DNA of 64,000 nt, from assembly GCA_039602395.1 (NCBI GenBank), contig JBCNJP010000008.1, positions 23,391,817-23,455,816 of the forward strand, in the 5' to 3' direction. Made by a program: the position numbers and the translations under genes. This DNA comes from Deinandra increscens subsp. villosa (lineage: Eukaryota; Streptophyta; Magnoliopsida; Asterales; Asteraceae). This document shows, one piece after another, positions 21,981 to 33,284 of the stretch; position 1 is the stretch's first letter; every line of letters begins with the position of its first letter. The notes below the pieces were generated by a model that was given only the letters and a program-made list of their open reading frames with translations, was not told where the DNA came from and searched no databases.

Positions 21981-22307
21981 TCATAGGCATGGTTTGGTCG
22001 TAAGAGAGTCGGGTGGTCTTGAAGAATTGAGTAATAAGCTCCGGAAAGGGAATGTCATGCCAAGCAGAAAGGAATAATACATGAAGCATACCCAAGTGGT
22101 GGAAGTGAAATCGGATTTGATCCGAGAATTGTAGGGACGAAAAACTGTTCCTCGCGGAAAGATACCGGAGTTCTTCAGGTCATGAATGTCACCATCATCA
22201 AACGAACAAGTTTCCTCCTCGCTAGGGATGAAATATCCCTGATCGTGGAAATCCTCAATCGTAGGAGAGTTCAGCGAAGAGGATGAGCGAGTATTTTTCT
22301 TGGCCAT
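21981..22307 (-). pseudogene. antisense-type extra ORF of a second Ty3 family (N-terminal part)
   Basis: Begins MAKKNTRSSSSLNSP, then an acidic stretch and GIFPRGTVFRPYNSRIKSDF / TTWVCFMYYSFLLGMTFPF, the sort of segment found at the start of PF04195-like retrotransposon ORFs (from memory). Frame closes at 21981. A TATA box lies 115 bases upstream, and an LTR-like region on the opposite strand follows, the same layout as at 8172-9972. Confidence 0.5.
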
Positions 22308-22420
22308 GGCCGAAAAATCGAAAGAAAATCATAAGGAAGAAAAGAAACTGACCTGGTATATTTGAGAAGCTCGAGAGGGTTTGTGGAAGAAGATTGTGAA
22401 AATATGAATTCGGTATCTTG

Positions 22421-22430
22421 TATATAAAGG
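22421..22430 (-). promoter_or_regulatory. TATA box of the ORF at 21981-22307
   Basis: CCTTTATATA on the minus strand, ~115 bases before the ATG; the leader between them is pyrimidine-rich. Confidence 0.5.
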
Positions 22431-22569
22431 AAAAGTAATGATGGCCATCACATCCGTTGGACGACGTAAAAACTTTCCCATCTCAACCATATTTACCATG
22501 ATAACGCCGTTGATTTAGCATCTTTTTGAATTTTGACAGCTGTTAACTTATCTACATCTGTTTTAATTC

Positions 22570-23229
22570 AAGAGGCAATTGTTGAGGGTGTATTTTCATG
22601 ATGCTCCAGGAAGCTCAGATAGTTCAGGAATCCTACTACAGTTTGGGAATCGCACTCGTCCAGGTATCCTGATTTATTTTATTCGACTAACCCTTATAAT
22701 TGCCACGTGTTTATTTGACCCAGGTACCATGGAAGTCATCAACTACCTCCGTAAAACAAGCTCCAGCTAAAGAAGATCGTGGACCAAGTGAACGGAGAGG
22801 GTTACAACGGTCAAGTTAGTTGGATGATGAGATCCCGGGAATCTTGGATAGTTTGTTATTCTTGTAATCCTTATATAATCGAGGATTCGATCGACTTAGG
22901 ACCACACACAACACCGATACACTCTAGCTATGATAGCATTCAATCATTGTAACACTTAGCATTGATCGATCAAACCTCCAAAACTCTTGTAATTTCCAGT
23001 TTTGTATCAATAATATAGTGAGGAAGCAGGCTCTTCAGGCCGGCTCCCGAGGTTTTTTGCTAGGATTCCTAGAGGCAACTCGAAGGATCCTGGATTTTTC
23101 CCTTGTTACATCCCTGTGTTCAACTTAACATTTCGAGCATATTAACAAGCACACTACCTCACATTCTAAGTTTGGAATACGAAATCACTTTGTTGATTTT
23201 TGACCAAAACACTGGGGATCAGAACACTG
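22570..23229 (+). repeat. LTR-like region, plus strand
   Basis: No coding frame. It has a TATA-like CCTTATATAATCGAGG at ~22871 and a leader rich in CA and CT, and is preceded by GGCAATTGTTGAGGG, possibly a polypurine tract. It looks like the LTR of the element carrying the antisense ORF to its left. Ends are not defined because no second copy is in the window. Confidence 0.4.
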
Positions 23230-23590
23230 CCCGTCTTAGGAATTAGATGCTAAGACCCCGCCCCCAGGATCAATATCTTCTAGGTTCACTTGTTGCTTGA
23301 TTGCTAGGCTTAGTATGTGGATTATGGGGATGTGTGTGTCCTCCATTGCTTTGAATGCTGACCCTAGGTTTGCTAGTGCATCTGCCTCAGCATTTTCATC
23401 CTTGGGTACTTGTTGTATGTTGAAAGTTTGAAAATCCTAGGATATAGCCTTTACAATTTCTCGGTACTTGGCCAGTTTCTCCCCTTTCACTTCGTAAGAT
23501 CTATTGAAATGATTACTTAAAAGTAGGGAGTCGACATATACCTAGATGTTCTGGATCCCAAGATGCAAGGCTAGTTGTAAATTTTGTACG
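23230..23590 (-). pseudogene. Ty3/gypsy RNase H fragment
   Basis: Minus-strand reading gives YVDSLLLSNHFNRSYEVKG, KLAKYREIVKAIS, then VPKDENAEADALANLGSAF, the C-terminal part of the RNase H that follows plant Ty3 RT, continuing towards integrase. Two internal stops (near 23541 and 23441). Too short for ORF finders; unrelated at base level to elements 1-3. Confidence 0.78.
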
Positions 23591-23912
23591 TAGTTGGTAC
23601 GCTCGAAGAACAGCTGGTACGCCTCTGGTACGCTTCTGGTACGCTAAGCAATCTTCATCAGCTTCTGGTACGCTGAAATATGGTCCGGAAGACATTCTTC
23701 AAGTTAGGTCCGCGACAGTTACTTTCTGGTACGCTGGCAGTTACGCCGCACCAAATTGGTACGCTCCTCAAACTGGTACGCTGAGTTTTCTGGTCCGCTG
23801 ATCTGATTTGGTCCGTAGAGTGGTACGCTGAAGATCTGGTACATTTTTGGTCCGCTTTGGGTATTTGGTACGCTGGTTTTCTTGGTCCGCAGCTTGGTAC
23901 GTTGGCAGAAAA
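23591..23912 (+). repeat. GGTACGCT / GGTCCGC word array
   Basis: Ten GGTACGC and six GGTCCG words in ~320 bases, all on the plus strand, at irregular spacing (10-45 bases). It lies ~200 bases upstream of the Sirevirus-type gag and probably belongs to its LTR or leader. Confidence 0.85.
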
Positions 23913-24110
23913 GTGACCTTCAATAAAACTGACGTAACTTGAGAACCGTTAAGAGTTACGGGAGCTAATACTAGCCAAAACGTTCGTCTCGATGAGATCT
24001 ATACTTTTACTGGCCTAATGGCCAGTACCCTCCGGTTTGACCCCCAAAGTCCGCTTGGAAGACCCCCGTTTTTGAGTTTGAAGTTTTGACATTTAATTTT
24101 TAACTTCAAG

Positions 24111-27100
24111 ATGAGTGATTTTCAAGCGTTCTCAGCTATGCAAACCTCGATGCAAGCCATGATGAACTATGATAATGAAATCGGAACAACCCAGAAAGTT
24201 CCTAAATTACTTCGATTGGAAGATTATCATAATTGGAAGAAAGGATTTGAATCTTACATATACTCACAAGATGTTGATTGTTAGATTCCGATTGAAGAAC
24301 AATATGAATATCCGCTGATTGCTAATACTTTACCAAAGTCGATAAGTGATTTTGAGCCTGAAGAAAAGAAGGTATTCGCAAGAGAAAAGAAAACTTATAG
24401 TTTTCTCATGATGGCATTACCCAAGGATTTGATGCATCAGTTTAATAATTTTCCAACGTCGAAACAACTATGGGATGCTATTAAGGAAAGATGCGAGGGT
24501 AATGATCACTACAAAAACACTCGAAAGAAATTTTTGAAGAAAGAGTTTGACAATTTTGGGCTTTGTGAAAATGAAAAGATCACAGATTTGATTGCAAGGT
24601 TTTCACATTTAATCAATGAACTTGACATTGTAGGTGTTAAGAAAGAAAATGATGAATTAAAGGAGAAATTCCTGGAAGCTCTTCCCGAAAAGTGGGAGAA
24701 TTTTGTGATGATATTGTCTAATGATCCAAACTACTCAAGTTGGACATTCAATGAGCTGATAAGCAAATTACAAGCTCGGGAAATGGAATTACTTGTGAAA
24801 AAAGTCAGTAATTCCATCTGTTCAGAATCCTGAGGTATATTTTGGAGAAAATTCTGCTACTATTCATGCTAAAACAAAATCACATTCTATTTCAAGCAGT
24901 AATTCACCTGCAACAGCTTTTCTTGCTGGAAAGTCTGAAAATACTGGTTATTCTTCAGGTTACAGTTTTACTAATCCTAATAAATCAATCAACAAGTCTG
25001 CTTCTACTCAAGCAACCGAAGATTTAGCTGCTTTGTTGTCTGCTTTCATATCATCATCGTCTGGATCCATATTTAGTTAAATTGGTAATTCTGGTTTGGT
25101 TTCGGAGGATCTAAAACAGATAACGATCAGCTAAATAAATTAGATTTGGATTGGCAGTTTGCTATGACTGTTGAAAAAGGAAGAAGGTTTATTGACAAAC
25201 ATGGCAAGAGTTCTATTCTTCAAGGATGCAAACTGGGTTTAGATAAGTCTAAATTGAAATGTTACAAATGTTCTAAATTAGGACATTTTGCTCGAGAATG
25301 CAAGCAATCTTCTTCTATACCAAGCACTACAGATAGTCATAATCATAATAAAGATGCAATAGCACTGGTGACCGAGGAAGGTTATGATTGGGCTACAGAG
25401 TTTCTGGATGAATCTGCATTTTTAGTTCATTCTTCAGAAAATTATGCATTGATGGCTACTATGCAAGGTGAATCAAGTGATTCTGAATCTCAAACAAGTG
25501 CATCTGAAACAAGTGATTTGGAAGTTAGTGAGTATGAGTCAACATGTGAATTTTGTGCTCAAAAAGAAAGAAAGATTCGAGAATTGATTTCTGAAAAGGA
25601 AGAGTTGATTGTTGAACATGAGAAGAAAGAAGCTGAGATAGAAGGTTACAAAAGAAAGTGTGAAGATTCTGATGAGATTTTCAAAGCTAACGCAATGTTG
25701 GACAAAAAAAAGAAGGTATTAATAGAAAAGGTTTTAGAGCTAGAAGCAAGATTGGATGAGATGGTAAGTGACGATAAAGAACAGATCTTAAAGTTACAAA
25801 ATGAAAATGTTGAGTTAGCTTCAAATGTTGAAAATGGGAGTTCGAAGCAAAGGATGCTGTTGGAGATTTCGATGCATTGTATAAGAAATCAAAAGCAAGA
25901 GTGGAATCGCTTCTGATTACCAATTTTGAACTTCAGAAAGCTTATGATGAAATTATGGTTTCGAATAATGATTATCAAGTCCTCAAGTCAAAATTACAAG
26001 ACAAAGTCACCGATCTGACAAAAGAAAACAAATCATTGACAAGAAATGTAGAGATTTATCAAGGAAAGGTGGAAAAGGTTACACAGAAAATGTTTGATGC
26101 CCATGATAAAATGAGAAGAGAAAAGTCTTTGTCTAACAGAGTTTCAGAACAGTTGATAGAATCAGAAAAGGCTTTGGGTGAAGCTCAAAAGAAGATATCA
26201 GATTTAAATGTTCAAGTTCTGTATTTGAATCGTCAACTAAATAACTTGAAGAATTCACATTCTTTCACCAGTTATTTGTGCAACGACGAAAATTTCAAAA
26301 GAGTGTTTGGCGGTGAAGAATTCAATCAATTACCAACTCCATTGGTTCAAACTGATCCTCTGGCTGATGTCAAATCTTCTGAAACAATGGGTGATTATTC
26401 TGAATTTGCTTCTAAAGAATCTGAAAAGAAGAAATCAAAAGTTCCGAACAAGAAAGTGGAAAAGGAAGACAGTCTACTTGATAAATCGTCATCAAAGTTT
26501 GTTTCTGGTGGGTTTATTTCTGATGATAAGGTGATTGAGAAAAATGAGGGTTTATTAAGTGAAGCACAAACTGCTGCTAAGTTGGTTGAAGCCAACAATT
26601 TGAAGGATATCAAAGCTGTATTTTCTCAAATGGCTAATGATGGTGTTTCTGGTTCTCAAGCTGAATTGTCCAAATCTGGTTCCAAACACTCTGGTCGGGA
26701 TACAAGAATCAGAAATCTGAGAAGCAGAATAAGAAGAATATGCCCAAGAAAGCTCCAAAAGAAAAGAAAGACACAAGCTTGGAACAAATCTATTATTTGG
26801 CTCAAGTGTTCATGTCTACAATGGAAAAAGGATTTGGAGGAAAGATTCAGAAGAAGGCTTCGTCTGAAAGTTCTTCTCGGGATGCTCAAAAAGTTAAGGA
26901 TTCTTCATCATCTGGATCTAATTCCACACCTCGAAGTCCTACATCAAAATGGGTACATTCTAACCGATTTCAAATTTTTGATGATATGTCTGATGGTTCT
27001 GAGGTCATTGATAGATGTGCTTCAGTTCAGGACAAATTCCAATCTCAACGATCCTATCGTTTGTGCTATCAATGTCGCCAAAAGGGACATATGGCACGGG

Positions 27101-27387
27101 ATTGTCCTGAAAATGTAAAAAGTTCATTTTCAAACAAATCTGCCACATTTATTGATGAATCAGGCAGGATTTTTACTCAGTCAACACCATCCAAATCAAA
27201 ATCTAAAACGAAACAATTTTTCAAATTTGATTCAAGTGTTGGTGGTTCATCACATGATGATGACTCTGTTAAAAATGAAAAAGCAAAAATGCACTGGCGA
27301 CCTAAAGTGGTTAGCACGGCTGCAACTGATTTTTTGGAAGACACTGGTCGACCAGAAGCTATGTGTTTCGGGTCCTTTGGAGTCTAA
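24111..27387 (+). pseudogene. Sirevirus-type gag, element A, long, broken
   Basis: Starts ATG at 24111 (MSDFQAFSAMQTSMQ), TAG at 24282-24284, then the UBN2-type gag core with WDAIKERCEGND and LEALPEKWENFVMIL (24408-24833), a frameshift, a first zinc knuckle CYKCSKLGHFAREC (25260-25301), a long Glu/Lys-rich coiled-coil region (~25550-26280) with a frameshift near 25877, another frameshift near 26740, and a second knuckle CYQCRQKGHMARDC (27064-27105), ending DTGRPEAMCFGSFGV. A long gag with coiled coil and two knuckles fits Sireviruses. After the stop, only a remnant like the protease start (TDSGVS) is left before the 3' spacer; the rest of pol is absent. Confidence 0.85.
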
Positions 27388-28849
27388 TCTTTAAATCCAA
27401 TGTGCAGGTCTCTTCAAGAAGACCTGTTGGTGATTGTGAAGTTCAAAGCTTCTAGTAGTTACTGATAGTGGAGTCTCATGTTTAACTTAAATTGAATGAT
27501 CCATATTTCTCAACTGAAAGTTTTCTGAAAGCTTAAACTGAAAGGTATCAGTATCGATTGTCCAATTTTCTTTCTGTTACATTTTGTATGTAGTTTAGGG
27601 GGAGAAAATTGAAAAACCTAAAATAGTGTCGTTGTATTTTTGTTATAATGAAAATCCAAAAATAGAGTTTTCAAATTAAGGGGGAGAAAAACGGAAAAAT
27701 ACAAAAACATTGAAAAACAGAAAAATACAAAAACAATGAAAAAATGAGAAATTGATCCGACATGATTGGGAAATGATGGTACATTGGCTTACGTGTCTGA
27801 CTCATGGATAAAATAGATGAAAAAGCCATAAGATCATTGCTCGATGTGCTTGGTAGGCTCGACATTAAATCTGAAAGTATTCAGATGTGATAAACATACT
27901 AAATACTAAAGCTTGACCAAGTGGATAACATCTTGATACATATCTCATCATATATCAAGAAAAGATATGTGAAAAAGAAATTGAGAACCTGTGTATACAT
28001 GTGTTCATTTTGCAAAGATTTAAATTTGTTTGATTTTCTTTATTTTGTCAAACGATCGGACTTCTCTACGTGTCCACAAGACCGACATGATTTTTGTTCA
28101 TTTGACGTTCTGCTTTATTTTCTTTGGTGTTTCGTATAACTCATCGGACTTTCTCTGCGTGCACGGGAGTACCGACTTGATTGTTGTTGGGTTATACAAT
28201 TTCAACTTGTTTTTATTTTCTTATTTTGTTAAATCCGAGGCCTTATCTACGTATCGAAAGATCGATCTTAAGGTAGACGATTTGACGTTTTAATGTCTTT
28301 TTGCATGGAACACAGTTGACGATATCATGAATACAATCATTATATGTTAAATCACAAAGTGTGATAAGCAAATACATATCTGAATATGTCTGATAGTGTG
28401 GGGTACACTGGTCAAAGCAATCTAATCAATACAATAACATATCCAGATGTTATGAGTATGATTGTGCCTGATTTTAAGATGGCGACATGACTTGTGTGCT
28501 GAAGTAATTGAAATTAAAATGCAGTTCAGCATGTCATGACCAATATGATCCCAAGTTGTGACCTTTCTCGCAAAAGAGAAAAATAGTGTGTGATTCAGTA
28601 TTTCATTTCTGTATTGCATTTCTGTTTCATATTTGAAAATTCCAAAAACATTTTAGGTGTGTTTTAGCATAAACTTAGAAAAATCAAAAAGATTTTCGGT
28701 GAGTTTTGATATAAAGTTTCAAAAACCCAAAAAGATTTTATTTCTTATTTGTTTTTGACCAATCGATACACGATACAAAATTAAAATTTCAAATCTATAT
28801 CTTGGATTCTCGAAGAGAAGTTTTTGCGCCAAGACTAATTTCCCCCAAT
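27388..28849 (+). other. 3' spacer of element A
   Basis: Non-coding. Two polypurine tracts (27599-27607 and 27678-27690), the second preceded by GAAAATCCAAAAATAGAG, then the triple hairpin (28047-28286). Homologous to the inverted spacer 18673-20223. Ends near 28849 in the LTR fragment of Ty3 element 4; no LTR of its own remains. Confidence 0.7.
28047..28286 (+). ncRNA. three-hairpin array, copy A
   Basis: Stems 28047-28055/28098-28106 (8 of 9), 28134-28142/28189-28197 (all nine counting one G-T), 28228-28235/28279-28286 (8 bp with one G-T). Cores carry TCGG ... CCGA inner pairing and a CTTTCTCTGCGTG-like top. Modules are separated by the shared linker TTCTGCTTTATTTTCTT. Confidence 0.6.
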
Positions 28850-29006
28850 TTCAAATACATATCCACTATGTATTTTCCCCCAATTGTACTCGAATAGATC
28901 AGTATCAATAAAACAATTAATTCATCCATTATTTTCTATAAAATAGCTTGTTCCTAGTTGAATTAGAATCTCATATCTACGTACGGTGTGATTTTGTGGT
29001 TCGTCA
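28850..29006 (+). repeat. 5' LTR fragment (3' part), Ty3 element 4
   Basis: Last ~157 bp of the family LTR, from TTTCCCCCAATT to GTGGTTCGTCA, followed by one base and the primer site TTGGCGCC at 29008-29015. Confidence 0.82.
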
Positions 29007-29042
29007 ATTGGCGCCATCCGTATTCTCAGGGATTGGTGATAA

Positions 29043-29246
29043 ATGGAGAAGCAATCGGATGAATCAGTAAAGAGGAAGTCAATTTTTGATCTAGGAGGAT
29101 CACCGAAGAACATTCTTAGCTTGAAAGGATCAGCTGGAAAAATTGGAGAAAAAGTTCCGATGTTTCCATTACTGAATCGATCCGATGATAATCTGTATTC
29201 AGATCATGATGATGCTGATGATAATGTTGATCCGAATGATGCTTTG
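29043..29246 (+). pseudogene. leader ORF, N-terminal half, element 4
   Basis: First 68 codons of the family leader ORF (MEKQSDESVKRKSIFDLGG to DNVDPNDAL), cut exactly at GCTTTG by an antisense LTR. See 14904-15136 for the other half. Confidence 0.8.
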
Positions 29247-29622
29247 TGATGAACCACAAAATCACACCGTATGTAGATATGAAATTATAATTCAACTAGG
29301 AACAAGCTATGTAATGAAGAATAATAGATAAAATGATTGTTTTATTGAAATTGCTATATTTGAGTACAATTGGGGAAAAACACACAGTGAATGTGTGGTT
29401 TTTCCAGAACTGAAAGTTACATAACTGATGAATAAGTGAGCTATTTATAGAACTGCCAGAGTCGCATCTTCATAAGCTGGTTGGATGCACTTGCGTCTTG
29501 CCCATCCGCAACCGCATCACTTCCGGCTTTGTTCTTTATACGACACTTGCCCTTGAGGTCTTTATCATCGGAAATGTATCCGCTAAGCCATTTGCATGTC
29601 CAGCCTTGACCTATCCTCATCA
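29247..29622 (-). repeat. 3' LTR inserted in the leader ORF
   Basis: Complete 376-bp LTR in minus orientation (TGATGAACC to CCTCATCA), left flank CTTTG, right side running into the polypurine tract. TATAAATAGCTC near 29440 on the minus strand. Confidence 0.88.
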
Positions 29623-30041
29623 AGTCCCCCTAGTCCATCGATTATTCAAGCAATAATTATTAGACTAGAGGTTTAAAAGTATTTTGCACTTCCGATAATT
29701 TTGGAAGATTTTATCGATCATCTTCATTAGGTCCCCATGTGTTTTAGACTTGTTACCTCATTAAAAACCTTGCTCGGAAAAACCCTGTGGGAAAAACCGA
29801 TGCTAAGGAAAAAAGAGTGTAACGCACATCTCTTCTTTGTGCTAATCATAGATTTCAAAGATCAAAAAATTTCCTCCATTTCTAACGATTTCATAGATCT
29901 AGTCATCAAGTCCCCCTAGTCCTTATGTTGTTTTGTAGAAATGACTAAGGACTAAGTTACAAAGATCATAATAGGAAATGCCTGTGAAGCAGGATCTAAT
30001 GGATCATAAGACTTCACTTGTCTTTAAAACAGATCGCTTCT
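29623..30041 (-). other. polypurine tract and 3' internal region, copy 3
   Basis: Polypurine tract 29623-29636, second copy 29909-29922, conserved CCCTGTGGGAAAAACCG block between. Collinear with 8546-8965, then breaks inside AGATCGCTTCT (30031-30041) into copia RT. No antisense ORF left. Confidence 0.75.
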
Positions 30042-31643
30042 ATTACAGATGGAGTGAGGACTCGTCATCAGTCTGGATTGATCAATGAATGCTTGTTCGC
30101 GTGTTTTCTGTCTCAGATCGTTCCTAAAAGTATAGAGGAAGCTTTAGCTGATCCAAGTTGGGTGGACTCTATGCAGTCTGAGCTGCAACAGTTCAGAAAG
30201 CTGAAAGTGTGGCAACTAGTGGATCTTCCAGAGAACAAGGTTCCAATCGGTACAAAGTGGGTCTTCCGGAACAAGCCAGATGATAGAGGTGTTGTGATTA
30301 GAAACAAGTCAAGGCTCGTGGTTCAAGGTTTTTATCAAGAAGAAGGCATTGACTATACCGAAGTGTTTGCACCTGATGCACGTATTGAGGCCATTCGCAT
30401 TTTCCTGGCTCATGCTGCACACAAGGATTTCAAGGTGTACCAGATGGACGTTAAGTGCGCTTTCTTATATGGGGATATCGATGAAGAAATCTGTGTGAAT
30501 CAACCTCCAGGCTTCGAAGATCATGAATTTCCTGACAAAGTGTACAAGCTCGATAAATCTCTCTACGGTCTTCATCAAGCTCCTAGAATTTGGTACGAGA
30601 CTTTGACTGAATATCTTTTGGGAAAAGGCTTCACACGTGGATCTATCGACATGACGTTGTTTACAAGAGAGGTCAACGGTGAAGTGCTGATCGTTCAAGT
30701 ATATGTAGACGACATAATCTTTGGTTCAACAAATGAGAAGCTATGTCGCGAGTTTGAAGAAGTGATGAAAGAAAAATTCGAAATGAGTATGATGGGGGAA
30801 ATGTGTTTCTTTCTTGGCTTGCAGGTGGAACAAAAACCAGATGGCATTCTCATTCATCAAGAGAAGTATATTCTGGAAATTCTGAAGAAATACAAGATGA
30901 ACGACGCGTCTGCTGAACTCACCCCTTTCACATCTCAGACATGTTTAACTCCCGACAGTCAAGGAAAGCCGGTCGACCCCAAGTATTATCGATCAATGAT
31001 TGGGTCTCTTATGTATCTCACAGCCAGTCGTCCGGACATCACTTTTGCCGTATGCTACTGTGCTCGTTATCAGGCTGACCCAAGGGAATCTCTTGAAAAG
31101 GCCGTCAAGAGAATTCTACGTTATCTGAAAGGTTCATCAAGATTGGGTCTTTGGTATCCTAGGGGTGGAAGCTTTGAACTTAACTCTTATTCCGACAGTG
31201 ATCACGGAGGATGCAAGCTCGATCGAAAGTCAGTTTCTGGAGGATGCTAGTTTCTGGGGGAATGTTTGGTTTCATGGCAAAGCAAAAAACAGACAACTGT
31301 CTCTTTATCCACAGGTGAAGCTGAGTACATCGCTGCCTCAAGTTGTTGTTGTCAAGTGCTGTGGATTCAACACCAGATGATGGATTATGGAATCAACTTT
31401 CTTCATACTCCGCTGTTCTGTGACAACGAAGCCGATGTTGGAATCTCCAAAAATCCGATTCATCATACAAGAACGAAGCACATCGAAACCAGGGTTCATG
31501 CAATCCGTGACGCTCAGGAAAAAGGGTTTATCGATGTTATTCCTATTGAAACCAAGGCCCAGAAAGCTGATATTTTTACAAAAACCTTTGATAAACCCCG
31601 CTTTTATGAGCTTATTAAAATGCTGCGCATGATTTCTTTTTAA
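30042..31643 (+). pseudogene. Ty1/copia pol: RT and RNase H, element B
   Basis: Copia RT (RVT_2 type): EEALADPSWVDSMQSEL, GTKWVFRNK, YQMDVKCAFLYGDI, KLDKSLYGLHQAPRIWY, catalytic YVDDIIFGS (~30700), MIGSLMYLTASRPDI; then RNase H with SYSDSDHGGCKLDRKS and LSTGEAEYIAAS, ending at TAA 31641-31643. One in-frame TAG (31248-31250) replaces the usual Gln in the GGCQF motif. Otherwise intact over 530 codons. Integrase and gag are missing because the 5' side is cut at 30041. Confidence 0.9.
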
Positions 31644-31732
31644 ATAAAAAATAAAATAAAATAAAATAAAATAAAATAAAATAAAAAAAATTAAAAAAAA
31701 ATAAAAAAAATTAAAAAAAAAAAATTTGTACA
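31644..31732. repeat. AAAAT microsatellite / A-rich tract
   Basis: About ten AAAAT units (31646-31685), then an A-rich tract with single Ts, directly after the pol stop codon. Confidence 0.9.
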
Positions 31733-33284
31733 TATTCTTTTAACTTTTTTTAAATTTGTCTTATTTTGATCTGCTTGCTAATTTCTCGTTGTCTTGAAAC
31801 AGGTGGCTGTCACAGTTAAGCGTGTTGATTGGCTAAATCCCAAAATCAAGAAATCAATGATCACGTCATCTACATTCACATAATTTCTGGCCAATCATCA
31901 CTCGACATGATTCAGGGAGTACTTTCGTCATATTTACCTTGCATTTTTCTTATAACTGCTACTAATGTCTTTATTGCTATCTTGTGGGGGAAATTGGGGG
32001 TAAATCACTCTAAACCTGCCTTAATCTCATGAAATCTTTCTCAACTTAACTCCTTTCTCTCATGTATTCGAAGAGGGTTCCTTGTCAAAATATTATCTTC
32101 GAACGTGTCTCCTTTCAAGGGTTTTTCAAATTTGTGTTAAGTATCGATCGAATCATTTTGTTTTCTGTTTTCTTTTTTTATTTGCTTATTGAAAATCCAA
32201 AAATAGAATATTTGTGGATTTTGGGGGAAAAATAATCTAATCTGAATATTCGGTAATCTGAATATTCGGTAAATAAATAAATTAAAAAAAAATTTCAAAA
32301 ATGAGAAATTGATCCGACCTTGTGAGAAGTGATAATACATCAACATGCGCTATCTGCCGTGGATAGAGTAGAAATAAAAGCTGTATTGTGCTTGTATGAT
32401 CCTTGGGTGTGCATGACTAATATGATATCTATGAGTAGGATATAAACATAAAGCCTGCCTGATATACTCTAGTTTTCATTTCTTGATAAGTGTTGCAAAG
32501 ATTCTGAAATTAAGAGATGTTCTGATGTACGCATGCTTTGCAAATAAGGTTTTATGCCATTTTTACACTCAACTCAGTGGGTCTTCTTTGCGTGCTTTTG
32601 AGGCCGACCTGATCACCTGCTGATTGAGTTTCTGCTTTATTTTCTTGGTGTTTAGTATATATCATCGGACTTTCTCTGCGTGCCGATAAGGCCGACCTGA
32701 TTGTTGTTGATATATACGTCTTCTGCTTTGATTTTCTTTTTTATTTTCCTAAGTGCATCGGGCTTTCTCTGCGTGCTTTGCGGCCGACCTGATCGCTGTT
32801 CACTTAGGGTTCTGCTTTATTTTTGCATGAAACATCATGAACGTATATTTCATTTTAAAAAAAGGATAAAAGAAAAATCAAGATGAATATGATGATTTGT
32901 TAACTTCTTTGATAGAGTGAGGCTGAGTGATCAGTGCATGATTAATACACCTTAAGCATATCCAAAAATGTTAAATACTATTAGTGCATGCTTAAAATCA
33001 ATGTGATGCATTCGGGATCTGCTTGACTTGCATGCTGATTAAGCTTGAAATTGAAATGTGTATGATGCGTACTGGTTGATATGATCTCACGTCTGGATCT
33101 TTCTCAAAATTAAAATAGAGTTTGCTTGTACAGTTGTTTTACATTTAAAAAGCTTAAAAAGTTTTTCTTTCTGCGTTATTTTTGATAAGATCGATACTTT
33201 GTAAATAGTTTGTTGATTTGTGTGAGTTGTCTGTTTTTCAAAGGCTCAAATATCTCATTAAGTCAAAATTTGATTTTTAGGGTT
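31733..33284 (+). other. 3' spacer of element B
   Basis: Non-coding. G-rich TGTGGGGGAAATTGGGGG (~31984-32001), the conserved GAAAATCCAAAAATAGAA word (32191) followed by GGGGG (32223), and the triple hairpin (32571-32808). Same order as in elements A and C. Confidence 0.7.
32571..32808 (+). ncRNA. three-hairpin array, copy B
   Basis: Stems AACTCA/TGAGTT (32571-32576/32625-32630), GTATATATC/GATATATAC (32655-32663/32709-32717, 9 bp) and CCTAAGTG/CACTTAGG (32748-32755/32801-32808, 8 bp), all perfect. Cores TCGGACTTTCTCTGCGTGC ... GGCCGACCTGAT are almost constant while the stems differ from those of copies A and C. Confidence 0.65.

Noticed and set aside
23591..23912. CRISPR-like array of short repeats
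   Set aside because: Repeats are only 7-9 bases, spacing is irregular, and the genome is a plant.
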